64,000 bases of DNA from the NCBI RefSeq assembly GCF_013407595.1, contig NZ_JABEKX010000002.1:620001-684000 (forward strand). The letters run 5' to 3'. This stretch comes from Lacticaseibacillus absianus. GTDB lineage: Bacteria > Bacillota > Bacilli > Lactobacillales > Lactobacillaceae. A program made the position numbers and the translations under genes. Below are positions 33,727 to 42,526 of the stretch, piece after piece. Position 1 is the first letter of the stretch. Every line of letters begins with the position of its first letter. The notes below the pieces were generated by a model. That model worked only from the letters and a program-made list of their open reading frames with translations, made no database searches and was not told where the DNA came from.

Positions 33727-34447
33727 AGAACGCCTGCAGAAGGTGATCGCCAACGCAGGGGTCGCCTCTCGCCGCAAAGCTGAGGAGCTGATCCGGACCG
33801 GCCACGTCGAAGTCAACGGGACCGTGGTCTCGCAGATGGGCGTCAAAGTCACCCCGCAAGATGAGGTGCTCGTCGACGGGGTCCCACTGGGCAAGGAGCG
33901 CAAGCGCTACTACCTGTTCTATAAGCCGCGCGGCGTGATCACCGCGGTGACTGATGACAAGCACCGTGCGGTCGTGACCGATTACTTCGACGACGTTCAG
34001 GAGCACCTGTATCCGGTGGGGCGGCTTGATTACGACACCTCTGGCCTGCTGCTCATGACCAATGACGGCGACTTCGCCAACATGCTGATGCACCCCAGCT
34101 TCAAGGTCGACAAGAAGTATGTCGCCAAGGTCCAAGGGATCCCGACACGCACTCAGCTGATGCCGCTGCGTGATGGGCTCGTCGTCGAGGGGCAAAAGCT
34201 GGCCCCGGCGCGGTTCCATATCATGTCGGTCGACAAGGCCAAGCGGACTGCGATCATCGCCCTGACGATCCACCAGGGGGTCAACCACCAGGTCAAGAAG
34301 ATGTTCAAGACGCTGGGCTTCCCGGTGCTCAAACTGTCCCGGACAGAATACGGGCCACTGACACTGGAAGGCCTCGTCTCCGGCGAGCACCGCGCGTTGA
34401 AGCCGATCGAGATCCAGGCACTGAAAACGGTTGCCGAAAAGGGTTGA
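33713..34447 (+). CDS. rluB: 23S rRNA pseudouridine synthase RluB
   Basis: Modifies a uridine in helix 80/89 of 23S rRNA (position 2605 in E. coli). It has 244 residues. An N-terminal S4 RNA-binding domain (about 4-60: ERLQKVIANAGVASRRKAEELI) is followed by the RsuA-type catalytic domain with the signature VGRLDYDTSGLLLMTND (catalytic Asp) and the KKYVAKVQG strand. The ATG at 33713 with AGGAGAAG upstream overlaps scpB by 14 bases. It is the last gene of the ribT-scpA-scpB-rluB unit. The -35 box of the riboswitch promoter overlaps its stop codon. Confidence 0.95.
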   Translation: MQSNEERLQKVIANAGVASRRKAEELIRTGHVEVNGTVVSQMGVKVTPQDEVLVDGVPLGKERKRYYLFYKPRGVITAVTDDKHRAVVTDYFDDVQEHLYPVGRLDYDTSGLLLMTNDGDFANMLMHPSFKVDKKYVAKVQGIPTRTQLMPLRDGLVVEGQKLAPARFHIMSVDKAKRTAIIALTIHQGVNHQVKKMFKTLGFPVLKLSRTEYGPLTLEGLVSGEHRALKPIEIQALKTVAEKG

Positions 34448-34472
34448 CAGTCGTGCCCCTCGTGGTTACAAT
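34444..34472 (+). promoter_or_regulatory. Promoter of the FMN riboswitch-ribU transcript
   Basis: A consensus TTGACA (34444-34449), a 17-base spacer, and TACAAT (34467-34472). It is among the strongest promoters in the window. Its -35 box overlaps the rluB stop. Confidence 0.85.
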
Positions 34473-34498
34473 AAGTGAGTAATTAAATATTCGGTTCG

Positions 34499-34610
34499 TC
34501 TTCAGGGGCAGGGTGCAATTCCCGACCGGTGGTAAAAGTCCACGACCCGCGGCAACGCGGCCGATCCGGTGTGATTCCGGTACCGATAGTTAAAGTCTAG
34601 ATAAAGAAGA
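34499..34610 (+). promoter_or_regulatory. FMN riboswitch (RFN element)
   Basis: The conserved RFN core is easily read: AGGGGCAGGGTG, CCCGACCGGTGGT, AGTCCACGACC, GATCCGGTGTGATTCCGG and CCGATAGT, closed by the P1 stem TCTTC (34499-34503)/GAAGA (34606-34610). FMN binding should favour the downstream terminator (34644-34684) and shut off ribU, the riboflavin importer. A separate 8-bp hairpin (34622-34641) sits between aptamer and terminator and may be part of the switch. Confidence 0.96.
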
Positions 34611-34643
34611 TGGGGCTTTATTTTGAATGCCAACATTCAAATC

Positions 34644-34684
34644 AAAGACCTGTTATCTCCCCGGGGGTAGTGGGTCTTTTTTGC
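34644..34684 (+). terminator. Riboswitch-controlled terminator
   Basis: AAAGACC (34644-34650) pairs with GGGTCTTT (34672-34679), with a C-rich/G-rich inner stem, followed by a T-run, located between the FMN aptamer and ribU. Confidence 0.8.
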
Positions 34685-34716
34685 TCCTCTGAAGCAACCA
34701 CTTGGAGGGTTTTTGT

Positions 34717-35307
34717 ATGTCTGGTTCTAAAGTGCACCGCTTGGTCGGTGTGGCGTTGCTGGCGGCAGTGGGGTTCATCCTGCAGATGTTCTTGGCGTTT
34801 CCGATCCTGCCGGCGTTTCCGTTCCTCAAGCTGGATCTGTCTGATCTGACGGTCTTGCTTGGGGGGCTACTGTACGGTCCGGTCGGCGGCGTGATGGTCG
34901 CCTTCGTTCGCAGTCTGCTGCATTATGTGCTGACCGGCGGTGGGGTGATCAACCTGATCGGGGATGCCGCATCGTTCGTGGCGAGTTGCGGGTTCATGTG
35001 GCCGGTGGTCGCCCTGATGAAGAATAAGAACTCGATCGGGCGTCAGCTCACGGGTCTGATCGGGGGCACGCTCAGCCTGACCGTGATCATGAGCGTGCTC
35101 AACTTAGTGTTGATCATGCCGGCGTACCTGGCCGTCATGAACTTCCAGCTGGGCATGTCGACGGCCAAATACGTGCTGATCGGGGTCGTGCCGTTCAACC
35201 TGATCAAGGGCGTAGTGGTCTCGGTCGTCTTCTTCGCCCTAGCCAAAGCCTTGATGCCGTGGTTGGAAAAGCAACAACGCGCCGCACAGGTGCCGCACCT
35301 GCACTGA
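34717..35307 (+). CDS. ribU: Riboflavin ECF transporter S component RibU
   Basis: The substrate-binding membrane subunit that, with the shared EcfAA'T module, imports riboflavin. It has 196 residues with six predicted helices. The N-terminal VGVALLAAVGFILQMFLAFPIL and PFLKLDLSDLTVLLGGLLYGPVGGVMVAF regions match RibU (the LKLDxSD motif near the substrate site). It is directly controlled by the FMN riboswitch, which confirms the substrate. The start is the ATG at 34717 with TGGAGGG upstream. No ecfA/ecfT genes are in the window. Confidence 0.95.
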   Translation: MSGSKVHRLVGVALLAAVGFILQMFLAFPILPAFPFLKLDLSDLTVLLGGLLYGPVGGVMVAFVRSLLHYVLTGGGVINLIGDAASFVASCGFMWPVVALMKNKNSIGRQLTGLIGGTLSLTVIMSVLNLVLIMPAYLAVMNFQLGMSTAKYVLIGVVPFNLIKGVVVSVVFFALAKALMPWLEKQQRAAQVPHLH

Positions 35308-35320
35308 GGACCTAGCAACC

Positions 35321-35399
35321 AAAAAACACAGACCGTGATGTGACTTTCCAGGGTTGGACAACGCGCCAACTCCGGGGCACCGCACGGGCTGTGTTTTTT
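35321..35399. terminator. Large bidirectional terminator-like structure
   Basis: The outer arms 35321-35337 and 35383-35399 form a 17-bp stem with one mismatch (AAAAAACACAG.../...CTGTGTTTTTT). The 45-base interior contains a second small hairpin (GTTGG/CCAAC). It separates the convergent ribU and ferredoxin genes. Confidence 0.75.
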
Positions 35400-35432
35400 G
35401 TGTCTGTTTAGGGGTGGCCCTGAGCGGCGCGG

Positions 35433-35660
35433 TCAGTCGAACGGGGTCTCGCGTCGCTCGATCGCGCCGGTGGGGCAACGAGTGTAGGCGAGCTTGAAGT
35501 CGATCGCCTGTGCCGGCGTCAGCGGTTGCGTGCCGGTATTGGCGTCGAGGGTGACGCTGGCGATCCCCTCTGTGTCGTAGGTGAAGAGCTCGGGGGCAAG
35601 CATCTGACACCGACCGCACGCAATGCATGCGGCGCGGTCCACCTTGGCGTATAATGGCAT
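35433..35660 (-). CDS. fer: Ferredoxin, single [4Fe-4S] cluster
   Basis: A small electron carrier of 75 residues. The cluster ligands are Cys12, Cys15, Cys18 (ACIACGRCQ) and Cys62 (TRCPTGAI), giving one [4Fe-4S] cluster as in the Bacillus Fer type. The tail is acidic. The start is the ATG at 35660 (MPLYAKVDRA): an ATG 12 bases earlier abuts the AGGAG site and is unlikely. It is divergent from ypbB, as in many Firmicutes where fer lies next to ypbB-recQ. The partner reductase is unknown. Confidence 0.9.
   Translation of the reverse strand: MPLYAKVDRAACIACGRCQMLAPELFTYDTEGIASVTLDANTGTQPLTPAQAIDFKLAYTRCPTGAIERRETPFD
35650..35655 (+). promoter_or_regulatory. -10 box for ypbB-recQ
   Basis: A perfect TATAAT lies 33 bases before the ypbB start, inside the first codons of the divergent ferredoxin gene. 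The -35 is weak. Confidence 0.45.
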
Positions 35661-35688
35661 ATTAGAATTCATCTCCTGGGAGGCAGTT

Positions 35689-36669
35689 ATGCTGGAAGAC
35701 CTCGTGATCCAATTTTTTTCCGCCAAGCCGCGGCGTGAGATCGCCGTGTACCTCTTGCTGGTCGGCAAAAAAACGCTGTCCAACTTGTACGCGGCCCTTG
35801 AGCACGCGCAGCTCCAGTGGCTTCAACTCTACCCTACGCTGGCGCGCGAAGATTTTCAAGCGGCGGTCGAGCGCTTGGTGCGCGCAGGCGCACTGACGCG
35901 CACGGAGACCGGTCTGATCCTGAATCAACCAGAGGCAAAGCAGAGGGCGGCCGCTCGGCTGCCGCTACCGGCGCATTACGCTGCGCAGTTGGACGTTCAG
36001 GGCTTTGAACAACGCCTGCTGCTTGGGGTGCAAGTGGTCTCCGAGGCCCGCTACCACGCGCGGGCTTACCGGCCAGTGAGCAGCGACTGGGCAACGCAAC
36101 AAGCGATCCGGCGCTGGAGCCGGGCCGTCGCGCTGCCGACGGTGATCAGCGAACTGACGGCGGCCTTTGCTGCCCTGCCTGACGCGACCGCGAACCGGCT
36201 GGCGGCGCGCTTCGTCGGTCATGATTACGTCGGGGACGCGCCCACAGACGGCTTACGCGACCAGCTCGGCGACGTGGACGCGCTGAGTCAGCTGATCTTG
36301 GTGATCGCAGCCCACCCGGAGTGGCTGACCTTGCACCAGTTGTGGGGTGGACCCAAGTCGTTGCTGTCTGCAAGCAACCGCCAGGCCTGTGCGCTGGCGA
36401 CGGCCGGTGCGTCACGCGAGACGATCGCGACCCAGCTGCGGTTGCGCCCGAGCACGGTGAACGAGCATCTGCTGGGGGCGACGATCCTGGGGTGGCAGCC
36501 GCCGATCACCGCCCTGATCCCCGTGGCGGTGATGGGGGCGCTGACCGCGCTGCCACGCCCCCTGGACCCAGATTATCATCACCTGTTGGCGGCGGTGCCC
36601 GAGGCGGATTTCTTCGCGGTGCGGCTGGCGCAGATCCTCGACTTACAAGGACGGTGGCCGAATGAATGA
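35689..36669 (+). CDS. ypbB: YpbB-like helix-turn-helix protein
   Basis: A 326-residue protein of the YpbB type, always found just before recQ in Firmicutes. It shows the N-terminal LEDLVIQFFSAKPRREIAVYLLLVGKKTLSNLYAALEH region and a helical middle. A C-terminal HTH_40-like domain (about 240-320) is seen: ACALATAGASRETIATQLRLRPSTVNEHL. The molecular role is not established; the gene pairing suggests a RecQ partner in DNA repair. The start at 35689 has GGGAGG upstream. It overlaps recQ by eight bases. Confidence 0.82.
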   Translation: MLEDLVIQFFSAKPRREIAVYLLLVGKKTLSNLYAALEHAQLQWLQLYPTLAREDFQAAVERLVRAGALTRTETGLILNQPEAKQRAAARLPLPAHYAAQLDVQGFEQRLLLGVQVVSEARYHARAYRPVSSDWATQQAIRRWSRAVALPTVISELTAAFAALPDATANRLAARFVGHDYVGDAPTDGLRDQLGDVDALSQLILVIAAHPEWLTLHQLWGGPKSLLSASNRQACALATAGASRETIATQLRLRPSTVNEHLLGATILGWQPPITALIPVAVMGALTALPRPLDPDYHHLLAAVPEADFFAVRLAQILDLQGRWPNE

Positions 36670-38077
36670 GCTTGAGCAAGAATTGAAGGTGCGCTTTGGG
36701 TTTGACCATTTTCGGCCGGGGCAAGCGCCGCTGATCCAAGCGGCACTGGCGGGCCAGGATGCCTTGGGCGTGCTGCCGACGGGAAGCGGGAAGACCTTGT
36801 GCTACCAGCTTCCTGGGGTGCTGATGACCGGGCTGGTGGTGGTCGTCGAACCGCTGTTGGCGCTGATGGAAGATCAAGTCGCCCGCTTGCAGGCGAGCGG
36901 TGAAAAGCGGGCGGTGGCCTTATCGAGTCGCTTGACGCCAGGTGATGCCGAGGTGGTGATGGCCGGGCTTGCCGCCACGCGCTTTCTCTTCGTGGCCCCG
37001 GAGACGCTGATGAAGCCCGCGACACTGAACCGGCTAGCGCAATTGCCGATCAGTCTGCTGGTGATCGACGAGGCCCACTGCATCTCGCAGTGGGGCCCAG
37101 ACTTTCGTCCGGCCTACCTGCAACTGGGGCAAGCGCGACAGAAGCTTCGGCCCCAGGCGACCATGGCGCTGACCGCGACTGCACCGGCCCGCGTGCAGGC
37201 GGACATCACGACGGGCCTGGGGTTACAGGCCCCCGTCCGCATAATCGCGTCCGTTGACCGGCCCAATATCTATCTGGGCGTGGCGCTCGTTGACTCAACC
37301 GCGGCGAAGACGGCGCGCCTCGATGAACTGATCGGCGCCGTCGATGGCCCCAAGATCGTCTACTTCGACCGCAAAGCGGAGGCGGAGGCGACGAGTGCGC
37401 ACTTGCGCGCGCGCGGCTGCACAGCGGCGTATTACCACGCGGGGCTGAGCAGCGGCCAGCGGGATCTGATTCAGCGTCAGTTCATGGCGGATCAGCTCGA
37501 GGTGGTCTGTGCGACGAGCGCGTTTGGGATGGGGATCGACAAGCCCGATGTTCGCTTGGTGGTCTACACCCACCTCCCGGAGTCGCTGGAGGCGTATACA
37601 CAAGGGATCGGACGGGCTGGCCGTGATGGTCTGCCCAGCGCGAGCTTGCTCTTGCTCGCACCAGGGGACTACCAGCGCGCGCAGCAGTTCGCGCAGACAC
37701 TACCAGAGCCGACGCTGATCCAGACCGTCTACCAGCACCCGGAGGCTTACGTCGACATGGACGACCCGCAGATCAGCCTGGTCGAAGCCTACATCAAAGC
37801 TGGGTTCACTGAGGCCCAGACCCTAGCACAGCTACAGGCGCGACTCGGCGAGAAACAGGGGAGCTTTGCGGCGATGGCCGCATTCTTGAACGCACAACCT
37901 TGCCACCGCGCAGCCTTGCTCGCTCACTTTGATTCGCCGGCAGTCGCGCACCACGAGACCTGTTGCGGGCCGCTGACGCCGGCGGTGCTGGCTCAGCTAG
38001 CCCCGGGGGGCCTGCGGCCGCAGCGGCCGGACACCGACTGGCGGGCGATTTTTCACACGATCTTTAAAATGAATTAA
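36662..38077 (+). CDS. recQ: RecQ-family ATP-dependent DNA helicase (short form)
   Basis: A 3'-5' DNA helicase for recombination repair. It has 471 residues. Motif I is VLPTGSGKTLCYQLP, motif II VIDEAHCISQWGPDFRPAY, motif III ALTATAP, then the second RecA domain with FGMGIDKPDVRLVVYTHLPES and motif VI QGIGRAGRDG. A reduced zinc-binding region is seen near the C terminus (PCHRAALLAHF, ETCCGPL). It lacks the HRDC and most winged-helix regions of the 600-residue E. coli enzyme, like Bacillus RecS. It overlaps ypbB by eight bases, so translation is coupled. Confidence 0.92.
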   Translation: MNELEQELKVRFGFDHFRPGQAPLIQAALAGQDALGVLPTGSGKTLCYQLPGVLMTGLVVVVEPLLALMEDQVARLQASGEKRAVALSSRLTPGDAEVVMAGLAATRFLFVAPETLMKPATLNRLAQLPISLLVIDEAHCISQWGPDFRPAYLQLGQARQKLRPQATMALTATAPARVQADITTGLGLQAPVRIIASVDRPNIYLGVALVDSTAAKTARLDELIGAVDGPKIVYFDRKAEAEATSAHLRARGCTAAYYHAGLSSGQRDLIQRQFMADQLEVVCATSAFGMGIDKPDVRLVVYTHLPESLEAYTQGIGRAGRDGLPSASLLLLAPGDYQRAQQFAQTLPEPTLIQTVYQHPEAYVDMDDPQISLVEAYIKAGFTEAQTLAQLQARLGEKQGSFAAMAAFLNAQPCHRAALLAHFDSPAVAHHETCCGPLTPAVLAQLAPGGLRPQRPDTDWRAIFHTIFKMN

Positions 38078-38096
38078 TAACCAATGACATTAACTA

Positions 38097-38105
38097 TGAT
38101 ACAAT
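38097..38105 (+). promoter_or_regulatory. Extended -10 promoter of the LysM gene
   Basis: TGA-TACAAT (38097-38105) is an extended -10 element in the 55-base gap after recQ. No good -35 is seen. Confidence 0.5.
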
Positions 38106-38132
38106 GGTTGCAGTTGAGTAAGGAGGATCGTT

Positions 38133-38756
38133 ATGCACAAAAATGACCAGGAGGCGCCAACCTCTAACGACCCAACCAAACCGTGGGAGAAACAATTCGA
38201 GGATGAGCGAGACGACGACGGCAACCTGTCGCGTCTCGCGACTCGCAAGAAACACCGCGGGACAACGGTGCTGACCTATGTCTTGTGGACGTTGATCGCA
38301 CTGTTCGTCTTGGTCCCGGTCACCATGTACGCGATCTCGAGCAATTCCGGCGGTTCCGGCGGCAATAAGACGCATATCGCAGTTGAAAGTGAAAAGTCGA
38401 GCTCGAGTCAATCGGAGGAATCTAGCAGTGGCAGCACGAGTTCGAGCTCGAGTCAATCCAGCAGCACCAGCTCGTCGAGTAGTGCTGAGTCCGCTAACAG
38501 TGACCCGCAATCGAGTCAGTCCGAGTCATCGAGCCAGCAGACGCAGACTGACTCGGGGACGACTTCGGCAGCAAGCAGCACGTCTCGCTCGACTTCCAGC
38601 AGTAGCGCTAGTCCAACTGCCGGTGGCACTTACACGGTCAAGGCGGGTGACAACGCTTACCGCATTGCGGTCAATCACGGCATGACCCTGCAGGAATTCT
38701 ACGCGCTGAACGGACAGGGCACGTTGGTCCCAGGGCAAGTCGTCAAGGTCAAGTAG
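38133..38756 (+). CDS. Membrane-anchored LysM protein with Ser-rich linker
   Basis: A 207-residue protein with a charged cytoplasmic N terminus (about 1-45), one membrane helix (VLTYVLWTLIALFVLVPVTMYAI), a long Ser/Thr/Gln linker (about 80-155) and a single C-terminal LysM domain (TYTVKAGDNAYRIAVNHGMTLQEFYALNG). It should be a type II membrane protein holding a peptidoglycan-binding module in the wall. Bacillus YpbE has the same layout and also lies near recQ. No enzymatic domain is present. AAGGAGG precedes the ATG. A strong terminator follows. Confidence 0.9.
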   Translation: MHKNDQEAPTSNDPTKPWEKQFEDERDDDGNLSRLATRKKHRGTTVLTYVLWTLIALFVLVPVTMYAISSNSGGSGGNKTHIAVESEKSSSSQSEESSSGSTSSSSSQSSSTSSSSSAESANSDPQSSQSESSSQQTQTDSGTTSAASSTSRSTSSSSASPTAGGTYTVKAGDNAYRIAVNHGMTLQEFYALNGQGTLVPGQVVKVK

Positions 38757-38761
38757 TCAGA

Positions 38762-38791
38762 GTTGAGCCGACCACCGGCTCAACTTTTTTT
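38762..38791 (+). terminator. Terminator after the LysM gene
   Basis: A perfect 9-bp stem (38762-38770 with 38776-38784) is followed by seven T. Confidence 0.93.
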
Positions 38792-38820
38792 GAGAAAATA
38801 CGCATCGGGAGAGATTAATT

Positions 38821-39480
38821 ATGCAAATTGCGATCGACGGCCCAGCCGGGTCGGGGAAGAGTACCATTGCCAAGTTGGTCGCCAGCCAGCTGGGGTTCAT
38901 CTACTGCGACACCGGGGCGATGTATCGCACTGCCACGGTGATGGCGCATCGTCTGGGGCTGGACTACGGGGACGAGGCGGCGATCATGACGCACCTGAAG
39001 GACCTTGAGATCACCTTCAAGCCGACCCCCGAGGGGCAGCTGGTCTTCATGGACGGGGTCGATGTGACGCATGCGATCCGTGAACCGGAAGCGACCAACA
39101 ATGTCAGCCAAGTGTCGGCACTGCCGCAGGTGCGTGAAGAGATGGTCGCCCGCCAGCGCCAGATCGCCGCGACCAGCGACATCGTGATGGATGGGCGCGA
39201 CATCGGCACGACGGTCCTGCCGAATGCGGACCTGAAGATCTTCATGGTCGCCAGTGTCGCCGAGCGGGCCAAGCGCCGGTACAAGGAGAACGTTGCCAAG
39301 GGGATCGAGACGCCATTGGACGTGCTTGCAGACGAGATCGAAGCGCGTGACCGCAAGGATTCCACGCGTGCGGTCAGCCCGCTGCGCGAGGCTGCGGATG
39401 CGATCCGGATCGATTCCAGTGCCATGACGATCGAGGCGGAAGTCGCGACCATCCTGAAACTAGTCGCAGAAAAACGCTGA
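38821..39480 (+). CDS. cmk: Cytidylate kinase
   Basis: Phosphorylates CMP/dCMP to the diphosphates. It has 219 residues. The P-loop GPAGSGKSTIAK is at residues 7-18, followed by CDTGAMYRT, the CMP-binding insert (about 60-120), VMDGRDIGTTVLPNADLKIF, and the lid region ERAKRRYKEN. GGGAGAG precedes the ATG. It lies directly before rpsA, the usual order in Firmicutes and proteobacteria. No terminator is seen between them, although rpsA also has a promoter. Confidence 0.97.
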   Translation: MQIAIDGPAGSGKSTIAKLVASQLGFIYCDTGAMYRTATVMAHRLGLDYGDEAAIMTHLKDLEITFKPTPEGQLVFMDGVDVTHAIREPEATNNVSQVSALPQVREEMVARQRQIAATSDIVMDGRDIGTTVLPNADLKIFMVASVAERAKRRYKENVAKGIETPLDVLADEIEARDRKDSTRAVSPLREAADAIRIDSSAMTIEAEVATILKLVAEKR

Positions 39481-39497
39481 GCCGAGTAAACAAATAG

Positions 39498-39527
39498 TTG
39501 GTAATTTCTTGACTCATTAGGTACAAT
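39498..39527 (+). promoter_or_regulatory. rpsA promoter
   Basis: TTGGTA (39498-39503), an 18-base spacer, then TACAAT (39522-39527), in the cmk-rpsA gap. Confidence 0.55.
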
Positions 39528-39565
39528 AGTCTTTGTATGACAGTCGTATAGGAGGATTTTTTGGC

Positions 39566-40846
39566 ATGAGTGAAAACAATGTAGCAAACGAGAACGCCCA
39601 AACCATGGCGGACGCTTTGAAGGAAGTCGAAACCGTTCATATTGGGGACACCGTTAAGGGTGAAGTACTAGCCGTTGAGGACAAGCAACTGATCGTTGGG
39701 ATCGAAGGCACCGGGGTCGAAGGTGTCGTTCCTCTGAAAGAATTATCAACTCAGCCAATCGATGACATTCGGTCGGTTGCTAATGTCGGCGATGAACTTG
39801 ACCTGGTCGTGATCTCCACGATCGGTAAGGACAAAGAAAACGGGCAGTACCTGTTGTCCAAGAAGCGCCTTGAAGCGCAGAAAGTCTGGGCCGAGATCAA
39901 GGCGAAGGCCGATGCAGGCGAGACCATCACCGCACCGGTGACCTCTGTCGTTAAGGGCGGTCTGGTCGTTAACGCTGGGGTCCGTGGCTTCGTTCCGGCT
40001 TCCATGGTCGCTGACCACTTCGTTGAAGATCTGTCTCAGTACAAGGGTCAGGAACTGGAATTCAAGATCGTTGAAGTTGAACCAAACGACAACCGTCTGA
40101 TCCTTTCCCACCGTGCGATCGTTGAAGCCAACAAGAAGGAAGCTCGCGCTGAGATCTTCTCCAAGATCCAGCCTGGTGACGTTGTTGAAGGTAAGGTCGC
40201 ACGTCTGACCAACTTCGGGGCCTTCGTTGACCTCGGTGGCGTTGATGGGCTGGTCCACGTGTCTGAGATCGCTTTTGACCACGTTGACAAGCCAAGCGAC
40301 GTGCTCAAGGTCGGCCAAGACGTTAAGGTCAAAGTGCTGGCTGTTGACCCAGAACGTGACCGGATCTCCCTGTCCATCAAGGCGACCTTGCCACAGCCAT
40401 GGGACAACATCGAGACCGAAGCACCAGCTGGCGCTGTCCTGTCTGGGACCGTGCGTCGCCTGACGAACTTCGGCGCGTTCGTTGAAGTCTTCCCTGGTGT
40501 TGAAGGTCTGGTCCACATTTCCCAGATCTCTCACGAACACATCGCGACACCTAACGATGTGCTGAAGGAAGGCCAAGTGGTCGACGTCAAGGTCCTGTCT
40601 GTTGACCCTGATCAGCACCGTCTTGCCCTGTCCATCAAGGCACTGCAAGAACGGCCTGAAGGCGTCGAAGAAGACTGGCCTGCCCGCAGCAACAACCGCG
40701 GCAACAACGACCGTCCTCGTCGTAACAACCGCCGTGAAGAACACACCGCGATCCCGGCTGAATACCAGCAGGATGATTCCGGCTTCTCCATGGGCGATCT
40801 GCTCGGTGACGCGCTGAAGGGCTTCGGTTCCGACGACCAAGACTAA
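39566..40846 (+). CDS. rpsA: 30S ribosomal protein S1 homologue
   Basis: An RNA-binding translation factor. It has 426 residues with four S1 OB domains (about 20-95, 105-175, 190-260 and 275-345). Each has the repeated core seen for example in [32 protein letters not shown] and in [31 protein letters not shown]. It is shorter than the six-domain E. coli S1, as usual in low-GC Gram-positives. The C-terminal tail is Arg/Asn-rich ([17 protein letters not shown]) then acidic. The start is the ATG at 39566 with AGGAGG upstream. Codon use is strongly biased (GTT/CGT/GAA), consistent with high expression. Confidence 0.96.
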   Translation: MSENNVANENAQTMADALKEVETVHIGDTVKGEVLAVEDKQLIVGIEGTGVEGVVPLKELSTQPIDDIRSVANVGDELDLVVISTIGKDKENGQYLLSKKRLEAQKVWAEIKAKADAGETITAPVTSVVKGGLVVNAGVRGFVPASMVADHFVEDLSQYKGQELEFKIVEVEPNDNRLILSHRAIVEANKKEARAEIFSKIQPGDVVEGKVARLTNFGAFVDLGGVDGLVHVSEIAFDHVDKPSDVLKVGQDVKVKVLAVDPERDRISLSIKATLPQPWDNIETEAPAGAVLSGTVRRLTNFGAFVEVFPGVEGLVHISQISHEHIATPNDVLKEGQVVDVKVLSVDPDQHRLALSIKALQERPEGVEEDWPARSNNRGNNDRPRRNNRREEHTAIPAEYQQDDSGFSMGDLLGDALKGFGSDDQD

Positions 40847-40865
40847 TCATCGACTATGATGGGGA

Positions 40866-40900
40866 GGAGGGTGTGACATTGTCACGCCCTCCTTCTTCGT
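40866..40900 (+). terminator. Terminator after rpsA
   Basis: A 12-bp stem (40866-40877 with 40881-40892), containing one T-G pair, is followed by TTCTTCGTTT. The weak T-run suggests partial read-through into der. Confidence 0.6.
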
Positions 40901-40986
40901 TTGGCCCACGACAAGGCCGATCTTATCAAATCAAGCACCTGAGGCCCTTGGATGTGGGGCTCAGGGCCCAGAAAGGCAGTGAGGTA

Positions 40987-42297
40987 ATGGTCCTTCCAAC
41001 ATTAGCGATCGTTGGCCGCCCGAATGTCGGGAAGTCCACGATCTTCAACCGGATCCTCGGCGAGCGTGTCTCGATCGTCGAAGATACCCCCGGCGTCACC
41101 CGCGACCGGATCTACGGCAAAGGGGAGTGGCTCGGCAAAGAGTTCGCTTTGATCGATACCGGGGGGATCGATATGGGGGACGAGCCGTTCTTGACCCAGA
41201 TCGCCCAACAGGCCGAGATCGCGATCGAAGAGGCCGATGTGATCCTGTTTTTGACCAGCGTCGAAGCAGGGGTCACTGAGGCAGACGAGAAGGTCGCCCA
41301 GATCCTCTACCGCGCGGATAAGCCGGTGGTCTTGGCGGTCAACAAAGTCGACAACCCAGAGCGCCGCAACGATATCTACGATTTCTACTCGCTGGGCTTC
41401 GGTGAGCCCTTCCCACTGTCTGGGACCCATGGTATCGGCCTGGGTGACGTGTTAGACGCGGTCTTTGCCGCCTTTCCAGCGGAAGGGGCGGCCCCGGAGG
41501 ATGACAGCATCCGCTTCTCCTTCATCGGCCGGCCGAACGTCGGTAAGTCAAGCCTGGTCAACGCGATCCTCGGTGAGGAGCGCGTGATCGTCTCCGATAT
41601 CGAAGGGACGACTCGCGATGCGATCGACACGAAGTTCGTCCACGACGGGCAGGAATTCACAATGATCGACACGGCGGGGATCCGCAAGCGCGGCAAGGTC
41701 TATGAGAGCACCGAGAAGTACGCGGTGATGCGGGCGTTGCGGGCGATCGACCGCTCCGACGTCGTCTTGGTGGTCCTGAACGCTGAAGAAGGGATCCGTG
41801 AGCAGGATAAGAAGGTCGCGGGCTATGCGCACGAGGCGGGTCGTGGGGTGATCATCGTCGTCAACAAGTGGGACACGCTGACCAACAAGGATAACCACAC
41901 GATGAAGGAGTTCGAGCAGCACGTACGCGACGAATTCCAGTACTTGGAGTACGCCCCGATCATCTTTGTCTCGGCGAAGACCAAGCAGCGGCTGCGCAAC
42001 CTGCCGGCGATGATCACTTTGGTTTCAGAAAATCAGAACCGCCGGATCCAAAGCGCGGTGCTGAACGACGTGTTGATGGACGCCTTGGCGGTCACCCCGA
42101 CCCCGACCATTAATGGGAAGCGCCTGAGAATCTACTACATGACGCAAGTGGCGGTGAAACCCCCGACATTCGTGGTTTTTGTCAACGATCCGGAGTTGCT
42201 CCACTTCTCCTATGAGCGTTTTCTCATCAACCAGTTGCGGGCGGCGTTCGACTTTGACGGCACGCCGATCCACCTGATCGCGCGAAGTCGCAAGTGA
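40987..42297 (+). CDS. der: Ribosome biogenesis GTPase Der (EngA)
   Basis: An essential double GTPase acting in 50S assembly. It has 436 residues. The first G domain begins [19 protein letters not shown] (G1 at about 9-17), with DTPGVTRDR and NKVD. An acidic linker near 165-175 leads to the second G domain with [16 protein letters not shown] and [11 protein letters not shown], and G4 NKWD. A C-terminal KH-like domain (about 355-436) contains [24 protein letters not shown]. The start at 40987 has GAGGT upstream. The longer in-frame reading passes through the rpsA terminator and is rejected. Confidence 0.97.
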   Translation: MVLPTLAIVGRPNVGKSTIFNRILGERVSIVEDTPGVTRDRIYGKGEWLGKEFALIDTGGIDMGDEPFLTQIAQQAEIAIEEADVILFLTSVEAGVTEADEKVAQILYRADKPVVLAVNKVDNPERRNDIYDFYSLGFGEPFPLSGTHGIGLGDVLDAVFAAFPAEGAAPEDDSIRFSFIGRPNVGKSSLVNAILGEERVIVSDIEGTTRDAIDTKFVHDGQEFTMIDTAGIRKRGKVYESTEKYAVMRALRAIDRSDVVLVVLNAEEGIREQDKKVAGYAHEAGRGVIIVVNKWDTLTNKDNHTMKEFEQHVRDEFQYLEYAPIIFVSAKTKQRLRNLPAMITLVSENQNRRIQSAVLNDVLMDALAVTPTPTINGKRLRIYYMTQVAVKPPTFVVFVNDPELLHFSYERFLINQLRAAFDFDGTPIHLIARSRK

Positions 42298-42388
42298 CCG
42301 GCGTTTGGCGAGTTTGACCGGGCGCGATAATTTTCAAAAGAATATTTTCACGCAAATGCGAAAGTGTGTGACAAAAGTGCATTAAACC

Positions 42389-42417
42389 TTGCCACGCCGG
42401 GCTTTGTGTGATAACTT
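42389..42417 (+). promoter_or_regulatory. Probable hup promoter
   Basis: TTGCCA (42389-42394), a 17-base spacer, then TAACTT (42412-42417). This gives a leader of about 105 bases containing two small hairpins, GGGGAATCCCC (from 42464) and CGGTG/CACCG (around 42488-42500). Confidence 0.45.
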
Positions 42418-42526
42418 TAGGGATGAAATAGTGATACGGTTTTTATCATTGTTTCCTCATTCTTGGGGAATCCCCGAATGGGTCGTGCGGTGCTTGCACC
42501 GTAAATTTACGGAGGTGAAATAGATC

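Noticed and set aside
40873-40986. Extended N terminus of Der
   Set aside because: The extension passes through the rpsA terminator stem. The canonical [17 protein letters not shown] start at 40987 has a ribosome binding site.
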